DNA of 64,000 nt from Dioscorea cayenensis subsp. rotundata (lineage: Eukaryota > Streptophyta > Magnoliopsida > Dioscoreales > Dioscoreaceae): NCBI RefSeq assembly GCF_009730915.1, contig NC_052477.1, forward strand, positions 4,986,611 to 5,050,610. Direction: 5' to 3'. Position 1 is the stretch's first letter; each line of letters opens with the position of its first letter. Below the pieces are notes generated by a model that saw only the letters and a list, made by a program, of their open reading frames with translations, did no database searches and was not told where the DNA came from. Made by a program: the position numbers and the translations under genes. Shown piece after piece: positions 45,453 to 57,724 of the stretch.

Positions 45453-45838
45453 TGTTAAGAACCCTAGTGTAGGATCAATTCATGGGTCGAGACATAGGGA
45501 TGCTTCCTTCCTTTTCTTTAGCCATATTCTTCCATGTCTTTAGAGCACCTATGCTAATAGCCAAGGGTGAAACTAGTTCATGATACCCTCTTAAATAGTA
45601 TTGAAAAAAAAAACAAAAATTAACTCTAATTAGGAGTTTTAATTAGGTAAAAGTCTAAAACAGAATCATAAAATTATAATGTAAATGGGAAACATAATAT
45701 TATGAAATAGTGAATCAAAGATGATAGAATCAAGCCAAGATTTCATTTGCTTTGTCTGTAGCTCTTTTGCTAAATGAACTGCATCAATCATCACTTATCT
45801 TTTTCCTAGAATAATCCTCTCCTACAAATGTATCCTCA
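45453..45838 (-). repeat. Gypsy-2 3' LTR, shortened
   Basis: 386 bp. Both ends match the right LTR, but about 700 bp of its interior is missing. Confidence 0.75.
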
Positions 45839-45959
45839 ACCTTGCTCCCTTCCTCGACATGGAGCTTATCCTCAAGCTCCAACTATGGATAAGCATTGTG
45901 AAAGTATGTACGATCCTCTCAAATAATAGTCTTCTTGGAACTATCCTCACAATGAATCA

Positions 45960-47083
45960 ACATTTCCTACTTACTTTTCTTTAGCTTTCTCTGTAAGATA
46001 TACTGAAAAATATGTATCATTATGCCATCATGAAGAGGTGGTAGGGGTATAACAGAGTTAGGAACCATGCTCTTAAACTTTTTAGTAAGGAGACATGAAA
46101 GACATTGTGGATGTGAATCTATGGTAGCAGCTTTAACTTGTATGCGTATAGTTTCCGCATTCTTTAACACCTTGAAGAGATTGGAATACTTTGGTGAAGT
46201 TTATTGGAACTTCATTATGCAATGGAAAATTGCCAGTAAGGATGGAGTTTCAACCATACCTGACTGCTATCCTCAAAAGGTTCTCTTCGGTAATTTGTGT
46301 CTTCATTTGTTGTTGTGCTTGCAGTAAACAGTAGTAAGCATATTTTAACTGGATAAACCTCCTCATGAAGAGCCCAGTCTACTGACTCCACTTGAGTAGA
46401 ACTAGATAAATAATTAAGCAAACATATCAATTAGCCTTTCTATTACTGAAGTTAAATAGTAGCACACCACACAACTATACACAAATTCTAATATTACTAA
46501 TACCATCCTTTGTTGTGGCAACCTTTTACATTGTTTCTCTACTTCATGTTTCAGGTGAGCTGAGTAATGGTATAGCTACACCACCATTGGCCCTAAACTT
46601 GGTAAAAGAGGATTTCTATGATCACAACTTTAGCTTGGAGGCACCCCTAAAGTTTCCTCAAATAAATCTTGAAATTCAACCAACAATTTCTCTAAAACTA
46701 CAAAAGCCAAATATTGTCCTCATAATAGTGTCAGTCTAGGTTTTGCATTAGGGAGTTGCCTCACAATTACACTTTTTCCTTTTAATCGAAGCTCATCATT
46801 AAGGATGCAAAGTCCCAAAAAGTAGGCCCTACTGTTAATAGTAAAACCACATTGAAACATCCAAAAAAATATTAGTTACAAAAGAGCCAGCACCAACTTT
46901 TAATGTCACCGCTTTGTAGATGCCACTACTTGGAACTCTCTTTGTTTGCCATGGCCACCTATAATCTTAGTTGCTATCTTATTGTGATGCCAAGCTTTGG
47001 TATGGGTCCTTTACAGATGAAATTGTGTGTTCGTTTTGAATCCACATATTCCCATGATAGCCACTCATCTACTATAGTTTGCC
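45960..47083 (-). pseudogene. Gypsy-2 pol remnants
   Basis: The integrase C-terminal tail (LLTKKFKSMVPNSVIPLPPL, then a YILQRKL stretch) is at 46170-45967. The start of RT (VEFQDLFEETLGVPPSKA on the minus strand) is at about 46720-46620. The RT catalytic part and integrase core are absent, so a deletion separates the two fragments. Confidence 0.65.
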
Positions 47084-47099
47084 ACTCCATGGCTTGAGA
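47084..47099. repeat. LINE target duplication, left copy
   Basis: ACTCCATGGCTTGAGA, matching 53157-53172 except for one base. Confidence 0.85.
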
Positions 47100-47336
47100 A
47101 TGCCCAACAAATTTCACTTAGAAATGCTTTTCTTCTTCTTCTTCTTCTTCTTCTTCTTCTCTGACAACTGAACTTGTCTCCTCTGAGAAAACCTTCTGAG
47201 AAAACCTCTGACTCCCTTGACTTCGTCTCCATGGCCCCATCAGGGCGGGCCACCTCTGTCCTCGTCTCTTCCTCCCGGAACTCGTTCTAGGGTCTCCTAG
47301 GCAAACATTGTCGACTCCAACTCTAAACTCCCCTTA

Positions 47337-48064
47337 ATGGAAATTCCTCTCCACCTTCAACGTGAATACTTTGACAAAATCAAGAACACCTCCAAATCGT
47401 TTGTCTCCATTGATCAAGACCTTTGGCTCCATGCTAGAAATGCCATGCAATCTTCATTATACCCAAAATTTCTTGGTAAATCTCTTCCTCTTGACCAAAC
47501 TAACTTGCTCTCACAAACACTTGGAGAGGACTCGGTGCCTTTTTGATCGTTGATTTCCCGAATGGATACTACTTCATTAGATGTGAATCGTTGGAAATGC
47601 AGAACCGTCTCCTCTGGGATGCTTCTTGGACTGTGGCTGGACGTATTCTCCAACTCTCCCCTCAGCAAGAATCATTCCAACTGGCCTTCGAGAAGCTCTC
47701 GATGGTTGCTTTCTGGATCAAAATCTTTCATCTTTCCATGGAGCTCTGGGGTGGGGACATCCTTGAGATGGTGGCTTCCCAATTTGGCCGAGTTCTAAAA
47801 GTTGACGAACACACGCTTGATTATTTCAGAGCCAAATTCGCCCGTGTTTGTGTGGAGGATGATCTTTCCCAACCTCGTCAACTAAGCACTTGGGTAAATT
47901 ACGGAGATCATTTTGTTTTTGTGCTCGTTTTATATGAGAAATTGCCAGTTTTTTGTTGCAGTTGTGTAGAATCAACCATGGTGAAGCTCACTGCTCATTC
48001 CCCAGCAATCATCTGCAATTGGAGCAACCTATGCCCCCAGAACTGGTGGTTTAAGGGTCAGTGA
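47337..48064 (+). pseudogene. LINE ORF1 (DUF4283 RNA-binding type), frameshifted
   Basis: Begins MEIPLHLQREYFDKI. The frame shifts by one in a T-run near 47543 and continues as IVDFPNGYYFIRCESLEMQN, LWDASWTVAGRILQLSPQQE, FWIKIFHLSMELWGGDIL and HFVFVLVLYEKLPVFCCSC. This is the DUF4283 fold that opens plant L1 ORF1 proteins. The CCHC knuckle expected at the end is degraded, and the rest of ORF1 to about 49000 is fragmented. Confidence 0.82.
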
Positions 48065-49028
48065 ATGTTTCTCCTGATATACAGATTGATGAGGTTGGAA
48101 GGGAGCAAGATGGCTCTTCCGACTTGGTTCTCCCCCATAATGCCATCTCTGAAAATGATCGTGACTTCGGTGCCTAGTTAATTCCTTGAAATAGAAGCAC
48201 CAGATCCTAGGGTTGTTATTGTGGTGGTGCCCATTCCGGTGTCCATGGTGGTGGAACCAGTGACCACGATGGTGGTCATTACAACGGTGGTGCTAAACCA
48301 AGCCCTAATCCCCCTCAGGTTAAAGTTCCTCCGATGACTGACATGTGTTAGCATGCATGTCCTCCTTCGGGTCCCGAGGGAGAGTTGCCTTGCATGTACG
48401 CGACACATGGTAGTCGTTCTTTGTGAGGCGGACGTCACATCAATTTTAAAAACCCCTCATTCCTTGGAAATCCTCACACCGCCCTCTCGCTCTCCCCAAT
48501 GTTTCTTCTTTGCCTCGAGACCCTTCGGCTTTTCCTATTCTCTCTAGCAAACTTGATGAGGATCCCTCTCTCTGTCCTTAAAGAGACCCTGAGGAAAATC
48601 CTAGTCTTCATATGAGAGTAGACTGGCCGTTGGGACTGATGAGGGTGGCCCTTCGAAGGCTCTGCGGTTCCCCAACCCTAACTCTTTACACTCTCCTTTA
48701 CTCATCACCTCCGCTAATCTCTCTGCTATAGAGAATCATTTGCAAAATGACGGTCATCTATTAACTGTGGAGAAAGTTGTTACTGCTCTCTCTAGTGGTT
48801 CAACAGTTGATCAAAACATGGAAGGTTTGTCTTCGCCTTTGCTTTCAGACTCTGAGTTCTCTAACGCTACAATGGACCTAGATAATAATATGACTCTTAG
48901 CCACTATCAAAAAGACATCAAACTTGAAGCTCTGGCACGAAGGGGTCCTTCAAAGAGCTCTTCTCGCTTGAAGAAAGGGAGAATCACTCCTATCTCCTAA
49001 CTCTTTCCTTCTTTTTATTGCCTTTTCA

Positions 49029-52000
49029 TGGATCTAAAAATCTTCACTTGGAATTGCAGAGGTCTCTCTAATAGGAAAACCCTGGATTGCATCCATGATA
49101 TTATGTGAAGGCTCAAGCCAAACCTTCTTTTGTCTTGTTGAAACTAAATCAAATAAAAATTGTATTCATCGTTTATGTGGTACCTTTTCAAAATTTTGGG
49201 ATTGGGCTGCTATCCTGTCGATTGGCCTATTTGGGGGTATCATCGTCCTTTGGAGACGAGACTTTGGCCTCGTTACCCTGGTCGCTAACTCTCGTTCTGT
49301 CCTCCATCTGGTGATTTCTTCTGACAACATCTCTTGGATCCTTTCAGTTGTCTACAACTCTCAGGTGTTCACTCTTCAAAACCTTATCTGTAAAAATCTT
49401 TCTGGTATTTCTGCTCTGAACACTCGGTTTCTGACCGGGGATTTCAATGCTATTATTTCTGATGAAGAGCATAGAGGTGGTTCTTTTCGCAACTATATTT
49501 CCAAAGCTTCTCTTTGCTCCAGTTTTATTCTTAAAAATAATCTTATCAATTTTGGCTATATTGGCCCTAGCTTCACCTGGTGCAATGCCCATTCTGGCCT
49601 TTCCAGACGGTGGGCTAGGTTGGATCGCTACCTTGCCAATCCTAGATGGATCTCCCTTTTTAAAAATTTTTCAAATCGTCACCTCCCTCGTACTAACTAT
49701 GATCATTCTCCTATCTTTCTTTCTATTTTTTCTTTCCCCCATTCTTTTAATAAAAGAATTTTCATTTTGAAAAATTTTTGGTTTGACTATGCTGGTTGTA
49801 ATGACAGCGTTGTTAAAGCTTGGAACTCTCCCTCCTTGGCTTCTCCTATGCATTCTTTTTCTCATTTTATCTCCCAAACTAAACATAATATTCGCAGGTG
49901 GAAAGCCTTTGGTGTCCACCATCTTGACAAAAAAATAAAAAATATTGAAGTGGAGATTCAAAACATTGAGGGAGCGACCAGTTCTATTGACAGCTCTTGG
50001 CAGCAAACCTGGGTTCAAGCTCTTTACAATCGGCATTCGGCTCTTCTTCGCCAAAATTCTATCTATTAGGGTTAGAGAGCGAAGATGCTTTGGATATTGG
50101 AGGGAGATCGTAAATCTAAATTCTTTGATTCTTCTGTCAAAATCAGACACCACAAAAACAAGATGCATGCTATTAAGGACTCTTCATGTATTATCTTTAC
50201 TGAGCATTCTGGGTTGAAAACTATTTTTTTTATTTCTATAAAACTCTTTGGCACTCCTCTTCCAATTTTAATGTGGATTTCCCTCTTTAAAGCCATCCCG
50301 GATGATTTTGTTGTTCTTAAGGATGGAGATAGAGTTGATTTGATTAGACTGATCTCCAAATGGGAAGTCTTTTTTATCAAACGCTCAATTCTAAGCCTTG
50401 TGGAAAAAGTCCGGGCCTTGATGGCCTTAACAGTGATTTCTACATTTTCTATTGGAACATTTTGGGAGACCATTTCTTTAAAGCGATTTCTTATTTTTTC
50501 AAACTTGTAATCTCCCCTCTTCTTGGGGTAAAACTTTTATTGCTCTTATTCCCAAAAAAAAAAAAATCCTCTCTTTGTCTCTGACTTTCGCCCAATTTCT
50601 CTCTACAAAGTTATTTCAAAAATTTTGGCCAATCGTTTTAAAAAGGTGATTCATATACTTATCGGTCCTAAGCAAATGGGGTTTTTCTCTAGTTGTGGCT
50701 CTTCGGATAATGTTATTGTTGCCCAGAAAATTGCTCATTCCATTGAAACTAATTTCCCTACCCCCCCGAGGATGATCATCAAAATCGATATTGAAAAAGC
50801 CTTTGATATTGAAGAATGGAATGCCATTGCTACCATCCAAAGAATGCTTTTCTCGGAACCCTGGATTTCTTGGATCTTTTCCTGCATCTCCTTGGCTTCT
50901 TTTTCCTTTTTTTTTTTGAATGGTCAGAACTCATCTTGGATAACCAGTAGTAGAGAAATAAGGCAAGAAGATCCTATCTCCCTCCTTCTTTTTCTCCTGA
51001 TTACTCAAACTGTATGCTATTCTTAACAAAGCTCTTTCTTTAACTCTTGTCCCTAGCTTCAACCCGTCTCTTTCCCACGATTTCAATCATCTCATGTTTG
51101 CTGACGATCTCCTTCTAGTCACTATGCCTCTCGTAAAAATGCTCGTAATTGTCGGATGTGTCTGAGTCTCTATCATTCTATTACATGTCAAAAGCCTAAC
51201 CTCAACAAGTCTGCTATTTACTTTCCCTCTTGGTGTAACAAAAAACTTTCCAATTCTATTTCCCGCATTCTGGGTATCAATCAGGACTTTTTCCCTTTTA
51301 ACTACCTTGGCATTCCTATTTCCCCGAATAGGATCCTCATTTCTCAATTGAATGCCCTGACCAACAAAGTCCAACGCAGCATCACTTCTTGAAACCATGC
51401 TTCGATTTCCACTGCTGGAAAAGTTATTCTTCTTAGCAGCTCCATCTTCTTTTTTCCTAACTATTTTCTTTCTGTAATGAGCCTTCCTGATTCAATTTTT
51501 GATCAAATCTCCAAGCTTGCTAGAACCTTTCTTTGTAGTAATGGCAGCAGTGGTATGGGGTTTCATACTATCGGTTGGACAGTTATTACACTTAAAAAAT
51601 CTGAAAGGGGGAGGGGGCCGGCTTGGGCTCATGAATCCTAGGCACGTCAAGCACTCTCTTATGGCCCAAAAAATTTTCTGTCTTGAACTCTGATAATAAA
51701 ATTTGGGTGGATATCTTCAAGCATAAGTATCTTAACTGGAATCCGTGGAACACTGGCTCGCCTCATCATTCTTCTTGGTTTTTTTTAAATCCATTTCCCA
51801 TACTGCTCACTGCTTGAAAATGAATTTCAAATTTTTTTTTGCAAATCCTCACTGTCTGGATATGTGGAAGGACCCTTTCTTTTATGGATCTTCCTATTTT
51901 GAGTAAACCTACCTTCTTTAACATGTCCATTGATTTTGAAAATTTTGTTTTCTCTGATTTTCTGATAAATGGCAGTTTTAACAGTGAGTTTGTTCATAGC

Positions 52001-53113
52001 ATTTTTGGATCCAATTTAGATTGGGATTGGATCAATAGCATTAAGATTGATTTCAAAGCTCAGAATCATTGGGTTTGGGGGTCTCATTCCCTCAAAACTT
52101 CTACAGCTGCAGTGGTCTATGATCATTTGATTTCTTGTGACCCGAATCTTTGTCTTGGTTGGGACCACAATTGGAAGCTATGTGTTCTTCCTAGGACTAA
52201 AATTTTCATTTGGAAGCTGGCTCATGGAAAGCTCCCCACTAGCGCCAACCTCTAAGATTTAAACATTGGTCCTAGTACTCTGTGTAATTTCTGTGGCTTG
52301 GAGCTTGAAACTGCTACCCATCTTATTTGGAACTGTAGTAAGATTGTTCCAAGTTGGATCTTTCTTTTGGCCGCTCTTAATTTGGATGCTTTTTTTTTGT
52401 GGATTTTAGTTCTGGTAATTGGCTCACTTGGAGATACACCTCCAAAAACTTATATGCCTTCTTCAAAGCTCTTGTTGCTACAACTGCCTGGATTCTATGG
52501 AAAGATTGTTCCAATTTTGTTTTCAAAGGCTGGGCTCCTATGTTTCAAACTATTTTTTCTAGAGCCTGGTCTTACTGTACGAACTACTTCAAATCTATTG
52601 GGAAGATCCATAGGGAGTATTCTAATCCTTCCGGCCCTTGGTCCTAGATTAATCTTTATACAAATGCTTCTTGGATCGATTCTATGGTTAGTAGTGTCTT
52701 AGGCTTTATTGCAACCACTAATTATTATTCAATCTTAATTTCAAGCTCAATGGGTACTGTGACTGACTCTCCTATTTTTGCTGAGATTGTTGCTATCAAC
52801 TTTGCTTTGGATCTCTGCTTTTCTAGAAACTAGTTTCCTAATAAAATTTATTGTGACCGTCCTGGCTCGAATGTTGAAGCACTTTGATAATTGTGTGGCC
52901 TGGCGACTTAAGCCTAACATGGACTCCCTCAGATTGAAGTTGAACGCTTCTTCTTGTTCTAACATCTTGACTATCAATCGCGAAGAAAACCAAATTGCAG
53001 ATGCGCTTGCGAACCACAACATATCTAATCCGCATCTTTCTCTCTACTTTCAGGGCATGGATCATCCCAGGTGGCTCGAAGAAATTTGCCGGAGATCAAA
53101 ATTTTCCTTTTAA
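49029..53113 (+). pseudogene. LINE ORF2: endonuclease, reverse transcriptase, RNase H, disrupted
   Basis: The endonuclease starts at ATG 49029 (KIFTWNCRGLSN). After a frame change near 49110 it shows LVETKS, LTGDFNAI, PSFTWCN, RWARLDRYLAN and NYDHSPI, the conserved APE-type residues. RT follows from about 50090, with PKKK...FRPISL-like sequence in mixed frames, IIKIDIEKAFD and an intact FADDLLL box near 51095-51120. A zinc-finger-type region (CNFCGLELETATHLIWNCSK) is near 52285-52335. The last 450 bp give an RNase H-like domain (AEIVAINFALDLCFSRN, REENQIADALANH). Multiple frameshifts and stops; no product expected. Confidence 0.88.
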
Positions 53114-53156
53114 TTTCTTTTCCTTTCTTAGCTTTTTGCTTTTTTGATAAAAAAAA

Positions 53157-53172
53157 ACTCCATGGCTTGGGA
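53157..53172. repeat. LINE target duplication, right copy
   Basis: ACTCCATGGCTTGGGA directly after the A-tail. Confidence 0.85.
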
Positions 53173-53700
53173 GCCCTTGGTTTCATTAATAGCATGCAAT
53201 GTTTTTATATGATCCCTTTTAGTCTTATTCTGTTCATTATTTGAATCCGGTACTTCTATCTAGAAAAGTGGCTTAAACTTAGTATTTGTTGTGTATCATT
53301 CATCACAATTAAGACACAACCCTTGAGTCTTGCTCTTCATTATTTCTACATGAGATGGTCGCTTGAAAAACAATGCTAGAGTGCTACTCAAACTATTGGC
53401 AACAAATTCGATTGGTTTCCTTCTTCACTAGATGAAACTACAGCTCTTTTACCAAGTGGAAAGCCTGAAAGTTGTACCTGTTCAGCCAAACCAACGGGTC
53501 TTTTAAACCATCAAAGGATGGAATTTTTAGCTTCAAGTACAGCAGCACCAGCTTCCTCTTGTTTTTTCTTTTGGCTGTTCCTCTGAATAGTTACCACTGT
53601 CTTGAACCATGACAGCCTGTTCTTGACTCTTTCCTTGATTTTCGTACAAGGTATGTGAGTTCCTTAAACTACTTCTTCAATGTGTGCTGCCTCCCAAGGC
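53173..53700 (-). pseudogene. Gypsy-2 gag remnant
   Basis: The minus strand at about 53540-53440 reads LEAKIPSFDGLKDPLVWLNR, followed by FHLVKEL, the gag core of Ty3/gypsy elements. Further left the sequence is broken and then cut by the LINE insertion. Confidence 0.65.
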
Positions 53701-53761
53701 ATGTGTTGTATAAAATCCTCAAGCTTTCTTGGTATGCGCTCAAGTGGCTATGGTACTAAGT

Positions 53762-54845
53762 TGTTAAGAACCCTAACTTAGGATATAATCACTAGCCAAG
53801 ACTCAGGGAAGCATGCTTCCTTTCCTTTAGTTTCGGTTTCATAAGCATTAAATATCCAAGGATTAAATCAAACAAAATTTAAACATTAAAATAGAGAGAA
53901 TTGAATATAAAATCTTTATTTATCAAAGGGATAATCCCAATCCTAGAATAAAAGTCTTCACTCAGTCATCTCTAATATACAAACCATGAAACACAATTCT
54001 AATGTCAATTCCAACCTACGGCAAACAAAGATAAAAATCAAAGGAAAGGAAGAAAGAACTTCTTGTCCTTCACCAAATGGTCAGGCGTTTTGCTTGCCGA
54101 CTGATGAATTGAACTTGATCTTTGATCTTCTGTGGTCCAAGATCATTTTAAGCTCCTCAAAGGCTTGGAGAAGACCCACCTTAGTCAACTCAACCATATA
54201 TGCCCCTTTTGAAAGCTCTCCATTCCCTTATATAGGGTGAAATAGATTAGGGTTTTTTTATTGGCCAAGTGCCATAGTATGGAGTGTACCACAGGTTGGT
54301 CATGGAGCTTTTTGTTTGGAGTTTCTGAATTCTTGCACTAGGATGCTCCACAGGTGTGGCAGATTCCACTAACAAGTCATGGATCTTGCCAAATAGGCAC
54401 TCTGTACTTCTTTGCTGCTCAATAGCTTGTTCTTTTTTTATTTCTTCTAAGATTCATTGAACAGTCATGGGATTGGGGCTAAACTCTGGTTATCTGCATG
54501 CAGAATACTAAAAAGCGGTAATCTCAACCAAAAAGGATAATATTCAAGCAAAAATATCAACAAGATGCATGATTATTTATAAATTAATCCTAATCCCAAG
54601 TTAAAATGTTTCAAAGTTTTCACTCAACAATCAACAACTGTCCCTTAAATAAGCTTAAAAAATAACAAACATCAACCCTAATTAAGTAAAAATCAAACAA
54701 AGTCATAATAAAATCATAACATAAATAAGACATATAATATTTTGAAAACACTGAGTCAAATACGATAGAATCGAGCAGCTCCACTAAATTAACTACATGA
54801 GCTGTCACCTTTCTCTAAACCTTGCCCACAAATGCATCTTTGACA
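53762..54845 (-). repeat. Gypsy-2 5' LTR
   Basis: 1084 bp from TGTTAAGAACCCTAAC to GCATCTTTGACA. Shared with the left copy: TTAAGAACCCTA, GCTTCC, CATAATATT.TGAAA, ATAGAATC.AGC, AAATG.ATC. Confidence 0.78.
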
Positions 54846-54948
54846 CTATGCTATGGTCGTTGCACCTTATTTATGTAGCATGCATCAAGTGCTTGACAAC
54901 AGATCAATTTCTATGTTCTCTTTTATTCCTTTATAGCATAGCAACCTT

Positions 54949-55389
54949 TCAACATTCCATTAGCAGCTCTAAAGCCACATCGACGAGAAAAGATAGACTT
55001 ATATCATGTCTATTGAGCCCAATGCTACCAGAAAAGACAGGGAAGCATTCTAACTTTGATGTGGTTTTAGCTACACTCTTGATTGCTCTGTCCATTTCAA
55101 ACTTCTTGAATAACTGTTTATATTTCTCATGTGATTTCATCAACCAAATTACCAGCTCTGCAACAAATCGCCTTATCCTCTGGAATCTTTACACATGGGG
55201 CATTGTATTTTTCCAGTATCTTTAACAGCTTCTTTGCAAAGTTGGTTGCACTAGTACAAGCTTTTTTTAGTTCTTTATCGTGTTCTTCATGAGTAATGAA
55301 CTTGAAGATCTGTGTTGTGAGTCCAATAGATTCCTGGAGGAGTTCTCCGTCTTCCACCATAATAGAGTGCAGCACATGCTTGAAAAACA
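54949..55389 (-). pseudogene. Duplicated last exon of the ARM-repeat gene
   Basis: Close copy of exon 2 at 31464-31889: LHSIMVEDGELLQESIGLTT, DKELKKACTSATNFAKKLLK, KFEMDRAIKSVAKTTSKLEC and FPVFSGSIGLNRHDISL. A single extra base near 55178 shifts the frame, and the CAG acceptor of the intact gene has become CATG, so splicing is lost. No copy of exon 1 was found. Confidence 0.92.
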
Positions 55390-55570
55390 TGACAAGCTAT
55401 ATTTGTTTTCTAGAGTTTACTACTTACAGAATAGATTACTAGCTTCACTTTGGGTAATGAGCAGTCATGTTACCGCTTTTATTAAGTGTAGAAATTACAA
55501 AGATTTTGTGATTGTTTTTCCATATGATGTCTGAAATTGATTGACGAGGCTAGTTATCTCAGTTGTGGTT

Positions 55571-56980
55571 TCAAATTTTTGCACTGGGCTTTACATATGC
55601 ATTCCTTCATTCGGAATATGTCCCTCTTGGTATTTTGCAACAGATTAAATTCTTTGATTTAGGTTGGCTAATTAAGTTCTTCGCTGATTTTATTTTCTTT
55701 TCAATGAACTCACTAAAAAAAATAATATGCTGGAAAAATAAAAAAAAAAATTAGATGAATTATATCACATCATCATTTTTAGAAGAAAAACGCGTGTGGG
55801 CCCTTTAAAAAAAATTAAAAGTGCATAATTACTAATATAACCTCAAAATCATAATTCTTAATATATCTCTATAAAAAATATTTTTATCTACATGTATGTC
55901 CCAATATAGTTAAAATTCTACATTTACTCTAGACTGATTTGGTAAGAAGAAATTATTCATCTTGTTCTGAGGAATATATATATTTATATATATATATCAA
56001 TATGGTTTTTGTATGGTTGCATTAGCAATGACTCATTACCAATTATAGTCTAGAAAATATAATATAAACTAGTTTACATATTTAAAGATACAAATAAACC
56101 CTAAAAGAGAATGCATAAGAATATATATGCTACTAGTCTAACTCCCGACAATACAAAGTGGGAATGATAACCACACTGTGGAACCAATAAATTAATAGTT
56201 TTGGTGATAAAATAAATAACATATTAATTTGGTCTTGTTTCTCAGTGCTGGAAAACTTACTGCAAAGCTTGTATGAAGAGATAAAATTGAAAATCAATAC
56301 TCACTGAAGCCAGTTTTGGTTCTGATTTATAGTTTTGGGGAAGAGTACCATGACCATGATTGTGGCCTGAATAGCCAAACACCTGGTGATTATTATTGAT
56401 TGCACATTGTTAATATGCATCTAAAAAGTTGTATTTCTTTGATTTTTAATTTTTCTTGATTATTTGGTAGCTTAAAAATGAAATACTAGATCTGAGTAGT
56501 TATGAATTCTAACTTGATTGGATGCATAATTGAAGTATATGAATTCATATCCAGCCAAAAATTCTCCATATATGTAGACCGAGTGCTTGGAGAGCCTTGT
56601 TCTTGCTTTTATCATGATTAATTTTGGAGCTTAGTACTCTTGGAATAATTCTATTCTCTGAAGCTGATCACTGCCTCACTCACAGTATGATGTGGGTTTG
56701 GTATCATTGCAAGGAAACAACTGTACATGAACTACTGCTACTGCCCATAGTCAATTAATGTTACAGAAGTTGAAATTTCATTAGAAATTATTCCACAATA
56801 TACAACAATATTATATATGGGGAAAAATATCATCTTTTATTTCTCTTAAAATCAAATATACAAAAATTCATTGATATATTCATACATATATATATATACA
56901 TTCAATAAAGAATAGCAATTTTCAAAACTTGTTCTATGTATTGATATCTGTTGTACATTCTGAAATGTTGATATTTGGAG
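55571..56980. other. Intergenic region with one possible exon
   Basis: Mostly AT-rich. On the minus strand about 56383-56308 reads VFGYSGHNHGHGTLPQNYKS between an AG acceptor and a GTGAGT donor, which could be an exon of an unidentified gene. Nothing supports it further. Confidence 0.3.
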
Positions 56981-56982
56981 AC

Positions 56983-57210
56983 CTAACAGGAATCAATCAT
57001 ATTCTGCTCAACTAAAGCTAGCAACTGCTGTAATTCCTCACCGGAATGAGAAGAGAAAAACTCAATCATGGTGTCTATTGAGAAATGAAGGATATCATCC
57101 CTATAAGATTCATTCACTGCAGAAGCTTCAGCTGGTTCTGGATTTGCTTGAGTTGTGGTACTGGTCATGGGCATGGACATGGGCAAGGGCAAGGACGGAG
57201 AGGTGCAAAA
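56983..57210 (-). CDS. Possible small protein or terminal exon, unidentified
   Basis: The minus-strand frame reads PLPMSMPMTSTTTQANPEPA, then NESYRDDILHFSIDTMIEFF, ending VEQNMIDSC and a stop at 56983. Composition looks coding (acidic C-terminal helix after a Pro/Thr-rich stretch), and the frame is open upstream of the first Met to an apparent intron. It lies 0.5 kb downstream of RLP24 on the same strand. Family not recognised. Confidence 0.35.
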   Translation of the reverse strand, partial: FCTSPSLPLPMSMPMTSTTTQANPEPAEASAVNESYRDDILHFSIDTMIEFFSSHSGEELQQLLALVEQNMIDSC

Positions 57211-57724
57211 ATTAGAATCAAAACCAGCATATCTGATTGCACTTCCAATTAATAAAAGAAAACAAAAATAAAATAAAGATTAAAAATAAACAATTCAGTA
57301 AAAAAATATTACATACAGAAATGTCAATTTAAAATTCTTAACCACATAACAGTAAAATCAACTGTGAACAATCCATCAAAACGTAAACAACAAATACATA
57401 AATAACAGACAACAAAGTAAAGCAGGAAACGTCACATGCAAAGCTGTTTGTTAATTATTCTGAACATATGTAATATCAACCATGAACAACTCCAGCAAAA
57501 TGAGAGCAACAACAATTGAGTGAACAGTAAACATCGCAACCAAAAGGTCAGGTTATTATTCTGTACCACATGGACAGTAAAAACAACCATGGTAAACTCC
57601 GTCAATAACATAGAATTTTAAGTTTGGTCAATGACAGTAAAAACAAACATTGAAAAACTCTATCAATCACATAGATGTTTAAGTTTGGTCGATGATGGTA
57701 AAATCAAACATGTAAATACTCCCA

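Larger units (their letters stand above)
47100..53156 (+). mobile_element. L1-type LINE, about 6.1 kb, full length but inactivated
   Basis: Flanked by a 16-bp target duplication with one mismatch (ACTCCATGGCTTGRGA at 47084-47099 and 53157-53172). It ends in GATAAAAAAAA, a short A-tail, directly before the right duplication. It carries ORF1 (DUF4283-type) and ORF2 (endonuclease, RT, RNase H) in plant L1 order. It inserted into Gypsy-2 in the opposite orientation. A (TTC)n run lies near the 5' end (about 47128-47160). Confidence 0.92.
45453..54845 (-). mobile_element. Gypsy-2: degraded Ty3/gypsy element with nested LINE
   Basis: Direct repeats at both ends begin TGTTAAGAACCCTA and end near TGACA or CTCA, giving TG...CA ends. 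Beside the left LTR the minus strand has a polypurine tract (GAGGAAGGGAGCAAGG). Beside the right LTR it has a PBS-like TAGTACCATAGCC, near initiator-Met tRNA. Inside, on the minus strand, gag lies near the right LTR and RT and integrase remnants near the left, as expected for gypsy order. The middle is replaced by an L1 LINE. Flanking bases (CAATA, CTATG) do not form a clean 5-bp duplication. Confidence 0.82.
38730..55570. repeat. Segment B: partial duplicate of the ARM gene 3' region, split by two retrotransposons
   Basis: Segment A is found here in three blocks: about 38730-39460, 44690-45450 and 54850-55570. Between the blocks lie the copia element 39532-44348 and the gypsy element 45453-54845. 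Removing them restores the order of segment A. Same orientation as segment A. Confidence 0.82.
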
